Part shown: positions 26,193 to 33,583 of the stretch, one piece after another
How the letters are laid out: each line of letters opens with the position of its first letter
Position numbering within the stretch: the first letter of the stretch is position 1
Notes under the pieces: generated by a model
The model's database searches: none
Told to the model about the DNA's origin: nothing
Seen by the model: only the letters and a program-made list of their open reading frames with translations
DNA from: CAXBNB01 sp040151475
Lineage (GTDB): Bacteria; Bacteroidota; Bacteroidia; Cytophagales; Cyclobacteriaceae
Assembly: GCF_040151475.1 (NCBI RefSeq)
Contig: NZ_JBDKWG010000133.1
Location: forward strand, 68,760 to 132,759
Direction of reading: 5' to 3'
Length of the DNA: 64,000 nt
Position numbers and translations under genes: made by a program

Positions 26193-26930
26193 TTAACTAC
26201 AGATCGGACAGTTGTCCCGCCTGTTTATTTTAGTTTTATAAAATGACATGTCACGCAAATCCATGCTCAACAAATTTCCGGATAATACTTCTCCCAACCC
26301 TGCAATAACTTTGATGGCTTCCATAGCTCCCAGGCATGCCACCGCACCCGAAACCGCTCCAAAAACAGGAAACTCACGCTTCCAGGCTTTTGGCCAATCA
26401 GGATAAAGGCACGATAAACATGCGCTTTGTCCGGGTAAAATGGTCATAATCTGTGCTTCCAGTTCATACATGGCACAATCCACCAAAGGTTTCTTTTGCT
26501 TTACCGCCTCTCGGTTCATTAAGAAACGTTCTTCGAATAATGGAGCACAATCAACTATCACATCCACTTTTGACACCAACTCTGCTGCATTTTCCTCACT
26601 TACATTGGCATTGACAGTTTCAATTTCCAACCTTGGATTCAACTCAAGCAACCGTCGTTTGGCAGAATCCACCCTTGGTTTACCCAACCACGAATCAGTC
26701 ATCAGCAACTGGCGATTGAGGTCACTGGGTTTGACATTTCCGCCATGAGCCAACACCATTTTTCCAATTCCGGCTGCAGCCAGTTCATACGCTACTACAC
26801 TTCCTAGACCTCCTACCCTTGAAATGAGTACGGTCGCTTCTTTCAACTTTTTTTGCCCTTCCTCTCCAAACCCAGGCACAGTAAGTTGCCACTCATAAAC
26901 TGCCTTTTCTTTGTCCGTCAATTGCGTCAT
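26193..26930 (-). CDS. ThiF/MoeB/HesA-family E1-like enzyme
   Basis: This 245-residue protein belongs to the family that adenylates the C-terminal Gly-Gly of small sulfur carriers. It shows the nucleotide-binding region SRVGGLGSVVAYELAAAGIG (near residue 33), SDLNRQLLMTDSWLGKPRVD, the central VDVIVDCAPLFEERFLMN, and two CxxC pairs (CLSCLYP near 169; CPICS at the end) that would bind zinc. An oddity is the segment after the GxGGLG loop. The family normally has acidic residues there (pattern L.L.D.D.V..SNLNRQ), but here it reads MVLAHGGNVKPSDLNRQ, so both acidic positions are lost. It lies 2 bases after the MoaD-like gene, its obvious substrate. Confidence 0.9.
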   Translation of the reverse strand: MTQLTDKEKAVYEWQLTVPGFGEEGQKKLKEATVLISRVGGLGSVVAYELAAAGIGKMVLAHGGNVKPSDLNRQLLMTDSWLGKPRVDSAKRRLLELNPRLEIETVNANVSEENAAELVSKVDVIVDCAPLFEERFLMNREAVKQKKPLVDCAMYELEAQIMTILPGQSACLSCLYPDWPKAWKREFPVFGAVSGAVACLGAMEAIKVIAGLGEVLSGNLLSMDLRDMSFYKTKINRRDNCPICS

Positions 26931-26932
26931 AA

Positions 26933-27211
26933 TTATCCTCCGGCTATTGGTGACATTATCAATATTTCATCGTTTTCACTCAATTCCATTGCCTGATTTG
27001 AGACTACCTGCTCGTTGTTATGGATCACCAAAATTGACTGTCTCCTGTGGTTGTTTTCGTCAAATAAAATATTCTGAAACTTTTCATTTTTTCCTTTCAC
27101 TAGTTCTTTTAGCAAGTCTTCCATTTCAACAGACACTTCCATGTCCTTCCATTCTTCTCCGGTACCTGCTTCTTTTTTCAGTTGGGCGGTATATTTTATT
27201 TTTATCTTCAT
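26933..27211 (-). CDS. MoaD/ThiS-like sulfur-carrier protein
   Basis: The 92-residue protein has the beta-grasp pattern of MoaD (MKIKIKYTAQLKKEAGTGEE at the start; LSENDEILIMSPIAGG at the end). It terminates in the Gly-Gly needed for adenylation and thiocarboxylation. Its start codon overlaps the stop of the ABC ATPase gene by the ATGA arrangement, and the E1-like gene follows directly. Canonical molybdopterin synthase would also need MoaE, which is absent here. The pair could therefore supply sulfur for molybdopterin made elsewhere in the genome or for a separate thio-product. Confidence 0.87.
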   Translation of the reverse strand: MKIKIKYTAQLKKEAGTGEEWKDMEVSVEMEDLLKELVKGKNEKFQNILFDENNHRRQSILVIHNNEQVVSNQAMELSENDEILIMSPIAGG

Positions 27212-27909
27212 TTTTCAACTAAAGGCCTGTTAAATATCAATTCATCTTTATTTTCTAAAAAATCAACTTTTTTATAGGTCGATAACTCATCGTCTTTCAA
27301 GTGTAAGACCTTATCCGCCAGATGTTCAACTTCTTCTATATTATGGGTAATGTGCAATGCCGTAAAGGTTACTTCCTTCCTGATGTCCTCAATGAGACTA
27401 TAAAGATTCCTTTTTGTTTTATCATCCAATGCACTCATTGGTTCGTCGAGGCATATAATGGCAGGGTAAAAACTCAAAGCCCTACCCAGTGCTACCCTTT
27501 GTTTTTCACCTCCACTCAAGTTGATTGGCTTTCGGTTAAGTAAATGCCCAATAGACAACAACTCTGCTAGCTCGTCAGCTCGCTTTGCCCGATCTGCTTT
27601 TGACCATTTTCTTATTTTCAATGCAAAAGCAATATTTTCAGAAACGGTCATAGTTTCAAATAAAGCACCATCTTGTGGTACAAACCCAATCTTACGTTCA
27701 GCTGGTTTTAAGAAGGTAATGTCTTTACCATCCAGCTCAAACTTTCCGGATTTTACATTTTTCAATCCGCATATAGCTTCAAGTATGGTTGTTTTTCCTG
27801 TTCCGGTCTGACCAATCAGGCATGCATATTCCCCTGTTTCTATGGAAAATGATAAATCATTCAATTCAAAATTACCTTGCCTGATATATATGTTCGTTCC
27901 TACGATCAT
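27208..27909 (-). CDS. modC: ABC transporter ATPase, molybdate/tungstate type
   Basis: This 233-residue ATPase has Walker A GQTGTGKTT (near residue 34), the Q-loop (GFVPQDGALFETMTV), the signature LSGGEKQRVALGRAL, Walker B AIICLDEPMSALDD and the H-loop TALHITHNIEE. The SGGE signature and MSALD box fit the MOI/sulfate-molybdate class. The C-terminal regulatory TOBE domain of classical ModC is missing, since the chain ends shortly after the H-loop, as in WtpC/TupC-like short forms. It overlaps the permease gene by ATGA and is followed by an ATGA overlap with the MoaD-like gene, tying transport and sulfur-carrier functions in one transcript. Confidence 0.85.
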   Translation of the reverse strand: MIVGTNIYIRQGNFELNDLSFSIETGEYACLIGQTGTGKTTILEAICGLKNVKSGKFELDGKDITFLKPAERKIGFVPQDGALFETMTVSENIAFALKIRKWSKADRAKRADELAELLSIGHLLNRKPINLSGGEKQRVALGRALSFYPAIICLDEPMSALDDKTKRNLYSLIEDIRKEVTFTALHITHNIEEVEHLADKVLHLKDDELSTYKKVDFLENKDELIFNRPLVEK

Positions 27910-28739
27910 GCCAGTCTGTGATTTTTAATTTTCTCACTACCTCCTGAAAGCCTGATAATCATCAGAATCAAAAAGCCTGCAATTATCATCAAAAGAGATA
28001 CGGCAACTGCTGCTTCAATATTCCCAACAGACATTTCCAGGAAAACTGTCGTAGAAAGCACTTCGGTTTTCATCCTGGTAGCACCAGAGAATATAAGTAT
28101 CGGACCAAACTCACCCATCGCCCTGGCCCAGGCCAGTGATGCGGCAGCCAATATTCCTTCTTTAGCCTGAGGCAACACAACGTACCAAAATGTTTGTCCT
28201 CTGTTACATCCCAACGTGAGTGCTACATGCTCCTGACGTTGGTTGATCCTACTGAAAGTAATGGCCATGGTACGTACCGCAAAGGCACATGCCACCATAA
28301 ACTGAGCCAATATGATACTGGGAATGGCATAGGTAATAGTAACGTATTCTTCGATAAACTTACCAGGTGCAGTTTGAAACAAAATCAACAAACTCAGACC
28401 AATGACCAATGGCGGCAAAATGATAGGAATATCTATAATAGCATCAAGAATTTTTTTTCCAAAAAAATCAAACTTTGCCAACGCATACCCAATGGGAATA
28501 GCAACTATTACTGAGATAATCATAGTTGCTGTGCATGAAAACAAGCTCAATTTGATGGCATACTGTATTTCCTCACTTTTCAATGCCTCTAACAAATGAT
28601 TCCCGGAAGTGTAAGTAAGGTCTGCCAGAATCATTCCAACAATCAGTACGATATACACACTTCCTATTACTCCCATTATCAAATAAAACGGAAGGTCGGA
28701 GCGTACTTTAAAAGTATCTGATTGTTTGTTTTTTATCAT
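27906..28739 (-). CDS. modB: ABC transporter permease, molybdate/tungstate type
   Basis: The 277-residue inner-membrane protein has six predicted helices (for example LPFYLIMGVIGSVYIVLIVG, IDIPIILPPLVIGLSLLILF, AVAVSLLMIIAGFLILMIIR). The EAA-type loop that contacts the ATPase is LGCNRGQTFWYVVLPQAKEG near residue 176, followed by SLAWARAMGEFGPILIFSG, a ModB/WtpB hallmark. It overlaps both neighbours by four bases (ATGA), indicating translational coupling with the double-domain binding protein and the ATPase. Confidence 0.88.
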   Translation of the reverse strand: MIKNKQSDTFKVRSDLPFYLIMGVIGSVYIVLIVGMILADLTYTSGNHLLEALKSEEIQYAIKLSLFSCTATMIISVIVAIPIGYALAKFDFFGKKILDAIIDIPIILPPLVIGLSLLILFQTAPGKFIEEYVTITYAIPSIILAQFMVACAFAVRTMAITFSRINQRQEHVALTLGCNRGQTFWYVVLPQAKEGILAAASLAWARAMGEFGPILIFSGATRMKTEVLSTTVFLEMSVGNIEAAVAVSLLMIIAGFLILMIIRLSGGSEKIKNHRLA

Positions 28740-30217
28740 TGAAGAAGCTGCTTTTCAGGACTAATCCAACTGAATCCGTTAGCCAAATAAGACTGTTGAG
28801 AAGTTTCACTCGTGATTTTTTGATATAGCCTTCTTGTGAGGTATTTGTACTTGGAACTGGTGTTAATACCAATATTTTGAGTGGCAGTAGCTTCTTTCCT
28901 TTCTATCTTTACAACGGTGACTTTATCAAGAACCTGTGCAACATTGGCAGCATATACTATAGCAGCATCTAGTGCTCCTGTTCTAAGCTGATTGACAAGC
29001 AAATCTGCTGTCGGAGTTTGAACCACTACATTTTTCATTATATCCTCCGTCAATCCTACTTTATCCAGCATGTTGACAGTAAGTGCTCCCAAGGCACTTT
29101 GTTTGGGATTGCAAACACCCAATTTCAATCCAGATCTTGTAAGACTTTCCAAGTCAACTATCTTTTTACTATTATCAATATCGGTAACTATAACTATGTC
29201 AGTTGATGACACATTGTTGATTTCCTGAAAAGAGTCTTCCACCTGGTCCATAAAGGTCACATCGCAAGATAAATAAGCATCAGGCTTCTGGCCAGATCTG
29301 ATTTGAGAAACCAAAATACCACATCCATTATATACCCTTACCACTTCTACTCCTTCTCTCTTTTCAAATTCCTGAATGGTTTTGTCCACAGCCAATCTAT
29401 TAACCCCACCACTATAAAATAAAATCTCTGGCTTTTCATTCCAAACATCTCCTTCTATAGGTTCATAACCTAAAGAGGAAAAAGTTGTTAAACCCTTATC
29501 ACGTGCAGACAAATACCTCATGAATTTTAAAGCGGCTGTCGGGTTCTTTGTGGATTTCAATACTCCAAAGGTTACCTGTTGTGTATATTTCTGCCACTCA
29601 GGTACTTCTATGTATTCTAATTCAGGGTACTGATTGGCTACCGCATCCCAAATAATTCCAGCATCTACTGTTCCTATTTTAACATCATTTGCCACTTCGT
29701 TCACTGTTGGCTTCATCACTTCAATGAATGGCTTAAATTCTTCCCATTCACCACTTTGAGTCAATATTTTCTTTAATACCTTGCCAATTGAGGCAGCTTC
29801 AGGATTGGCAATCGCCAGTTTGATGTCTTTATTTTTCAGATCAGCAAGTGATTTTATTTTTAACGGATTGTTTGCTTTCACTGCAATCACTGGTTTCAAA
29901 TAGGCCAAAGGTTGTGTTTCATCGAGCAATCCTTTTTCCTGTGCCTTTTGGATATAACTCTCATCTGCTGCCAGATAAAGATCTCCCTGGTTGGCAACCA
30001 ATATATTTGATAGAAGAGTGCCGGAACCACCATATTGTAGATTCACGTTCACACCATATTCTTTTTGATAAGCCTTAGCAATCTGTTCTACAGCTGGTTT
30101 CATACCTGCTGCACAATACATAGTTAGTTCTTCGGCAGCTTCTTTATTACCTTGTCCCTTACAAGCCAACAATAGTGCAATTAACATGATGTAGCTATTG
30201 CGTAGTATATTTTTCAT
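28736..30217 (-). CDS. Tandem-domain ModA-like substrate-binding lipoprotein
   Basis: The 493-residue protein has a lipobox (ALLLACKG, Cys 19) and two consecutive ModA/WtpA-like binding domains. The first spans about residues 29-262 (LTMYCAAGMKPAVEQIAKAY, LQYGGSGTLLSNI, KLAIANPEAASIGKVLKK, GTVDAGIIWD). The second spans about 263-493 (ILFYSGGVNRLAVDKTIQEF, VYNGCGILVSQI, KLGVCNPKQSALGALTVN, GALDAAIVYAANV). Each repeat has the oxyanion-type G-G-S/N-P pattern. Ordinary ModA has one such domain of about 230 residues, so this is a fusion of two. Molybdate or tungstate is the likely ligand by family, but the two sites may differ in specificity. ATGA overlaps join it to the LolD-like and permease genes. 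Confidence 0.88.
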   Translation of the reverse strand: MKNILRNSYIMLIALLLACKGQGNKEAAEELTMYCAAGMKPAVEQIAKAYQKEYGVNVNLQYGGSGTLLSNILVANQGDLYLAADESYIQKAQEKGLLDETQPLAYLKPVIAVKANNPLKIKSLADLKNKDIKLAIANPEAASIGKVLKKILTQSGEWEEFKPFIEVMKPTVNEVANDVKIGTVDAGIIWDAVANQYPELEYIEVPEWQKYTQQVTFGVLKSTKNPTAALKFMRYLSARDKGLTTFSSLGYEPIEGDVWNEKPEILFYSGGVNRLAVDKTIQEFEKREGVEVVRVYNGCGILVSQIRSGQKPDAYLSCDVTFMDQVEDSFQEINNVSSTDIVIVTDIDNSKKIVDLESLTRSGLKLGVCNPKQSALGALTVNMLDKVGLTEDIMKNVVVQTPTADLLVNQLRTGALDAAIVYAANVAQVLDKVTVVKIERKEATATQNIGINTSSKYKYLTRRLYQKITSETSQQSYLANGFSWISPEKQLLQ

Positions 30218-30888
30218 ATTGTATTGATGTTTTCGGTCTTTTGGTCAATGATTATTTTTTTATTAGCATAAACTTCAGGATAATCGTCATGGGTCACCAT
30301 AATTACAGTCCCTCCCTTGCTACAATATTCTTTTAATTTTTCCAGTACAATTTGTGAATTTTCAGCATCGAGATTTCCTGTTGGCTCATCGGCCAGGATC
30401 AATTCTGGTTTTTTGATCAAGGCTCGTGCCAAAGCAACCCTTTGTTTTTCCCCTGCACTCAATTCCGATGGATAATGTCTCAGGCGGTGATTTATACCAA
30501 GTTCGTCTGTCAGGTCAATCAGTTCCTGTTCACTAATCTTATCAATTCCAATTTCATTGTTGAGTAAGATATTTTCCCTGACATTGAGATAAGGTATCAG
30601 GTGAAACATCTGAAATATGAAACCAATATTATTTGCTCTAAATCTTATTTTCTGCTTTTCAGGTAACTCATAAAGATTCTTTCCTGAAATTTGAACTTTT
30701 CCACTAGTTGGTTGTAACATACCACCCAAAACCAACAACATGGTTGTTTTCCCACTACCGCTTGCTCCTTTCACCAGCACAAAATCTCCTTTTTCCACAC
30801 TAAGATCAATACTTCTAAGTGCCTGAGTTTGATGACCATCCTTTATGTAGGATTTCTCCAGGTTATGAAGACTTACAATCTCATTCAT
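30214..30888 (-). CDS. LolD/MacB-type ABC transporter ATPase
   Basis: The ATG at 30888 is preferred because it starts MNEIVSLHNLEKSYIKDG, a normal ATPase N-terminus; the open frame extends 27 hydrophobic codons further into the permease gene. The 224-residue protein has Walker A VKGASGSGKTTMLL, the Q-loop NIGFIFQMFHLIPYL, the signature LSAGEKQRVALARAL, Walker B LILADEPTGNLD and the H-loop MVTHDD. DEPTGNLD and the spacing are typical of the LolD/MacB/FtsE group, which works with FtsX-fold permeases by a mechanotransmission mechanism. It overlaps the upstream permease gene by eight bases. Confidence 0.88.
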   Translation of the reverse strand: MNEIVSLHNLEKSYIKDGHQTQALRSIDLSVEKGDFVLVKGASGSGKTTMLLVLGGMLQPTSGKVQISGKNLYELPEKQKIRFRANNIGFIFQMFHLIPYLNVRENILLNNEIGIDKISEQELIDLTDELGINHRLRHYPSELSAGEKQRVALARALIKKPELILADEPTGNLDAENSQIVLEKLKEYCSKGGTVIMVTHDDYPEVYANKKIIIDQKTENINTI

Positions 30889-32026
30889 GACTAAGAGTAG
30901 TTGAAGGGTCTTGCAAAATAGCCAACAATGATGGTATAATAGTAGCCACAGCAGCTCCAACCGGAGCAATCAACAATGACCATAGCAGCAAAGTGTAGTC
31001 CATTTGAATAGAGGATGCAGTAATTTTGAAAATATCCGGACCAAGTTGCATTGACAATACCACACCAATAACATACCCCAAAATGGCCGCTAAAACACCA
31101 ATAATCAGAGATTTTCCTATAAACAACCATGCAATAGAAAAAGATCCGAAACCAACCGCACGGAATATTCCTATCTCCTGTCTCCTGTCATTTACATTGA
31201 TTACTGCCAAGGCCGCTATCCAGATAAAACAAACAATGATCACAATTGGTAAAATTACAGCAAAGTAGTTTTCAATAGTATGCCGCTGTTGTTTACGGGC
31301 ATTGGCAATGGTTTTATTTACAATCACTTTGGCTTTGGGAAGTACCTGCCCAAGTTGCTTTCGCAGGTATTCCGTAGGATCTACTCCTTCAGCTAAACAC
31401 AAGCAGTTAAGTGCCTTGATTTCGTTTATCCTTCCCTCCATGTTTACCAGCTTTTGCAGTTCCGGTAAGTCCATATATATTTTTATATCTTCCTGGCTTC
31501 CTGTTTCCACCAGTGTTTTTTCCACAAAAAACTGCTTACCCAAAACATCAATACTATCACCGGGAGAAACACCAAACTGAGTGGCCAGTTCAAAGCCCAA
31601 ATACACAGAATTTTCCGGCACCAAAAACAACATTGGGGTTTTCTTTCGATTGCCTTCAACTTCCAACTCAGGAGAAACTCCCGTAAGAATTACATCTTTG
31701 TCTTTCCACTGGATGGTATGATGTAAAGTGGCGGTAAGGTGGGCGTAAGATAAATCCTTAAATTGAACCAAAGATTTAATATATTCCTGAGGCATTGTGA
31801 CCTTAGAATAGCCACTTATCCAATAGTCGTTCATGTCTGTAGCTTCAGGAATAATACTCAGGTTGAAACCCATATCCCGAGTCAGTCTGATCGTCTCTTT
31901 TTTTAAGGCTTGACCTAAAGTGAAAAACGACACAAAAAGAGCCACAGCAAGCACTAAAGCTAACAAAGCCAATGAGAAATTGGCTTTCCTGTATTTTAAT
32001 TCCTTCAGTATAATAAACCACTTCAT
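30881..32026 (-). CDS. FtsX/MacB-type ABC transporter permease
   Basis: The 381-residue protein has one N-terminal helix (FSLALLALVLAVALFVSFFT), a periplasmic domain of about 210 residues (MacB_PCD-like; SPGDSIDVLGKQFFVEKTLV) and three C-terminal helices (VILPIVIIVCFIWIAALAVI, SLIIGVLAAILGYVIGVVLS, LLLWSLLIAPVGAAVATIIP), the FtsX topology. RQEIGIFRAVGFGSFSI is the conserved coupling-helix motif. It is the first gene of the nine-gene operon. With the LolD-like ATPase it probably moves a lipoprotein or small molecule out of, or at, the inner membrane. A link to the PQQ lipoprotein is inferred from the operon. Confidence 0.88.
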   Translation of the reverse strand: MKWFIILKELKYRKANFSLALLALVLAVALFVSFFTLGQALKKETIRLTRDMGFNLSIIPEATDMNDYWISGYSKVTMPQEYIKSLVQFKDLSYAHLTATLHHTIQWKDKDVILTGVSPELEVEGNRKKTPMLFLVPENSVYLGFELATQFGVSPGDSIDVLGKQFFVEKTLVETGSQEDIKIYMDLPELQKLVNMEGRINEIKALNCLCLAEGVDPTEYLRKQLGQVLPKAKVIVNKTIANARKQQRHTIENYFAVILPIVIIVCFIWIAALAVINVNDRRQEIGIFRAVGFGSFSIAWLFIGKSLIIGVLAAILGYVIGVVLSMQLGPDIFKITASSIQMDYTLLLWSLLIAPVGAAVATIIPSLLAILQDPSTTLSHE

Positions 32027-32092
32027 GCTACAACAAAACTAATCAATTTTCATTCCAAAAATTGAATATATATTAAATTAATGTTATGTTTA

Positions 32093-32107
32093 TTTACTAT
32101 TAGTAAA
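32093..32107. promoter_or_regulatory. Palindrome upstream of the Mo/W-PQQ operon (possible operator)
   Basis: TTTACTA-T-TAGTAAA is a perfect 7-bp inverted repeat around one base, centred about 75 bases before the first start codon (32026). A TAnnTTTG-like box (TAGTTTTG, 32041-32034 on the minus strand) lies between it and the gene. Position and symmetry suggest an operator, but no regulator is known. Confidence 0.35.
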
Positions 32108-32251
32108 GTAATTTTAACACATCAAAGCCAGGTATATGGCTAAAGTTAATAATAGCAGAACAGGTAAATAAATACTCCACCTGAAAAAGTACCATTAAAA
32201 TTCAAGAAGCATTTAACCTACTTGATTTTTCTCAACATTAAAGAGATTAAA

Positions 32252-33199
32252 TTATAACTCAGCTCTGAACTTGGATACCATACTTTTTTCTCTTACAAGG
32301 TCCTGAACATCAAACGTGGGATGAGGTAAGATCAAGCATTCTACCAGGTCATTTTCACCACTTATGTAGTCTATTATTTCCTTGCTGATATCTGTAGGAT
32401 AATCGTCTTTCTGGTAGTATTTGGTAGGAATTTCGTTGAACTCATCCAAGCTGCATTCCGATTTGGCTTTGGTTAGAATAATTCTTCTGGCAATTGGAGA
32501 TTTAGAAAAACCCAAAGACAAATAGATTCCCCTCAACAATTTAAACTTTCGCGTAAACGGTTGAATCAATTGAATCAAACCAGTTTCTTGTATATCGTCT
32601 CTTGAGTCAATCAAATGCATGCTGATCATGTGGCTGCCACATAGGAACATGAAACCTTCAAATGGGTACTGTGAATGCTGATTCCCTTTGTAAACTTCCA
32701 CATGTTTTTTCAAACTGTTGTTACTCACAAGCAAAGGTTCATGCTTTATGGTATTAGAATTAGAAGAAAGAGTGAAACAATCGTACAATCCTAAAAAATG
32801 AGAATTTATTGTTTCATAAGAATTGGCTATAACTTTCTTGTATGGATCATAAAATTGTGAATTCTGATTTATGACAGTTTCATTCGAAACTGATTTAAGT
32901 GTTTTGATATAAGAAGAAATATTTCTTATGGTCTTTTCCTTTGAAATATTATTGACCAAATCAAAAGCTTTGTCAATTGCCACTTCATCCGAATGTGATT
33001 TTACTTTGGGTTTGATAATGGCAGGAATTACTGTTTTGCACAAACCAGACAAAACAGGAGGGTGAAGTCCCAGAATTTGGGAAATTTCATGCATTTTATA
33101 GCCTTTGTCTTTGATCTCTTGAACCAGGATCAGAAATTCTTGTGATTGCTCTCTTATTAATTCCATTTCATTTTTTTTCGTACAAAACATTTGTACCAT
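32252..33199 (-). CDS. Uncharacterised protein with N-terminal helix-turn-helix
   Basis: This 315-residue protein is not recognised as a named family. Its N-terminal 60 residues read as a helix-turn-helix (EIKDKGYKMHEISQILGLHP then PVLSGLCKTVIP), suggesting a DNA-binding regulator that senses a ligand through its larger C-terminal part (FEGFMFLCGSHMISMHLIDS, LIQLIQPFTRKFKLLRGIYL). The start could also be the Met 11 codons in (33166), which removes the odd MVQMFCTKKNE leader. It lies divergently from the phosphodiesterase gene at 33584, across an AT-rich spacer with palindromes, so it may control the uptake locus to its right. Confidence 0.7.
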   Translation of the reverse strand: MVQMFCTKKNEMELIREQSQEFLILVQEIKDKGYKMHEISQILGLHPPVLSGLCKTVIPAIIKPKVKSHSDEVAIDKAFDLVNNISKEKTIRNISSYIKTLKSVSNETVINQNSQFYDPYKKVIANSYETINSHFLGLYDCFTLSSNSNTIKHEPLLVSNNSLKKHVEVYKGNQHSQYPFEGFMFLCGSHMISMHLIDSRDDIQETGLIQLIQPFTRKFKLLRGIYLSLGFSKSPIARRIILTKAKSECSLDEFNEIPTKYYQKDDYPTDISKEIIDYISGENDLVECLILPHPTFDVQDLVREKSMVSKFRAEL

Positions 33200-33583
33200 C
33201 CATTGTAGTGATCACAGTAATCTGAACAGTAAGGCAGTCAACCTTCCATTAATTAATGAAACTAAATATTAATTAATATTTATCATCTTGACCAATCTAA
33301 TATTTAATAATCAAACTTTAAAAAAAATCTTAATTCGTAGAAAAATAAAGTTTATATTTTACATTTTATCGATAAAATAGTATTAATTGTATTTTGAATA
33401 TTAGTAAATTTTTAAAACACATATATAATATATGTAAATATACTTACCTTTAGGTTTCTATTATATTTTATTGTTTTTATCTTGAAAAAAGACAAATCAA
33501 CCTACCTCAAAGTCAATTTTTTCCTATATCAGTATATATTAAGAGAGATGAACAATACGTACGAAGTGAACCTTAATACTTTT
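33200..33583. promoter_or_regulatory. AT-rich divergent control region with ATTAATTAAT palindromes
   Basis: This 384-base spacer separates the regulator-like gene from the divergent phosphodiesterase gene. It has a perfect 20-bp palindrome (half-site TAAATATTAA) at 33263-33282 and a second ATTAATTAAT at 33249-33258, 19 bases away. The same decamer recurs twice ahead of the leftward uptake operon (52238-52247 and 52270-52279). The repetition suggests shared operator sites, though such words arise easily in AT-rich DNA. No other feature was seen. Confidence 0.4.
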
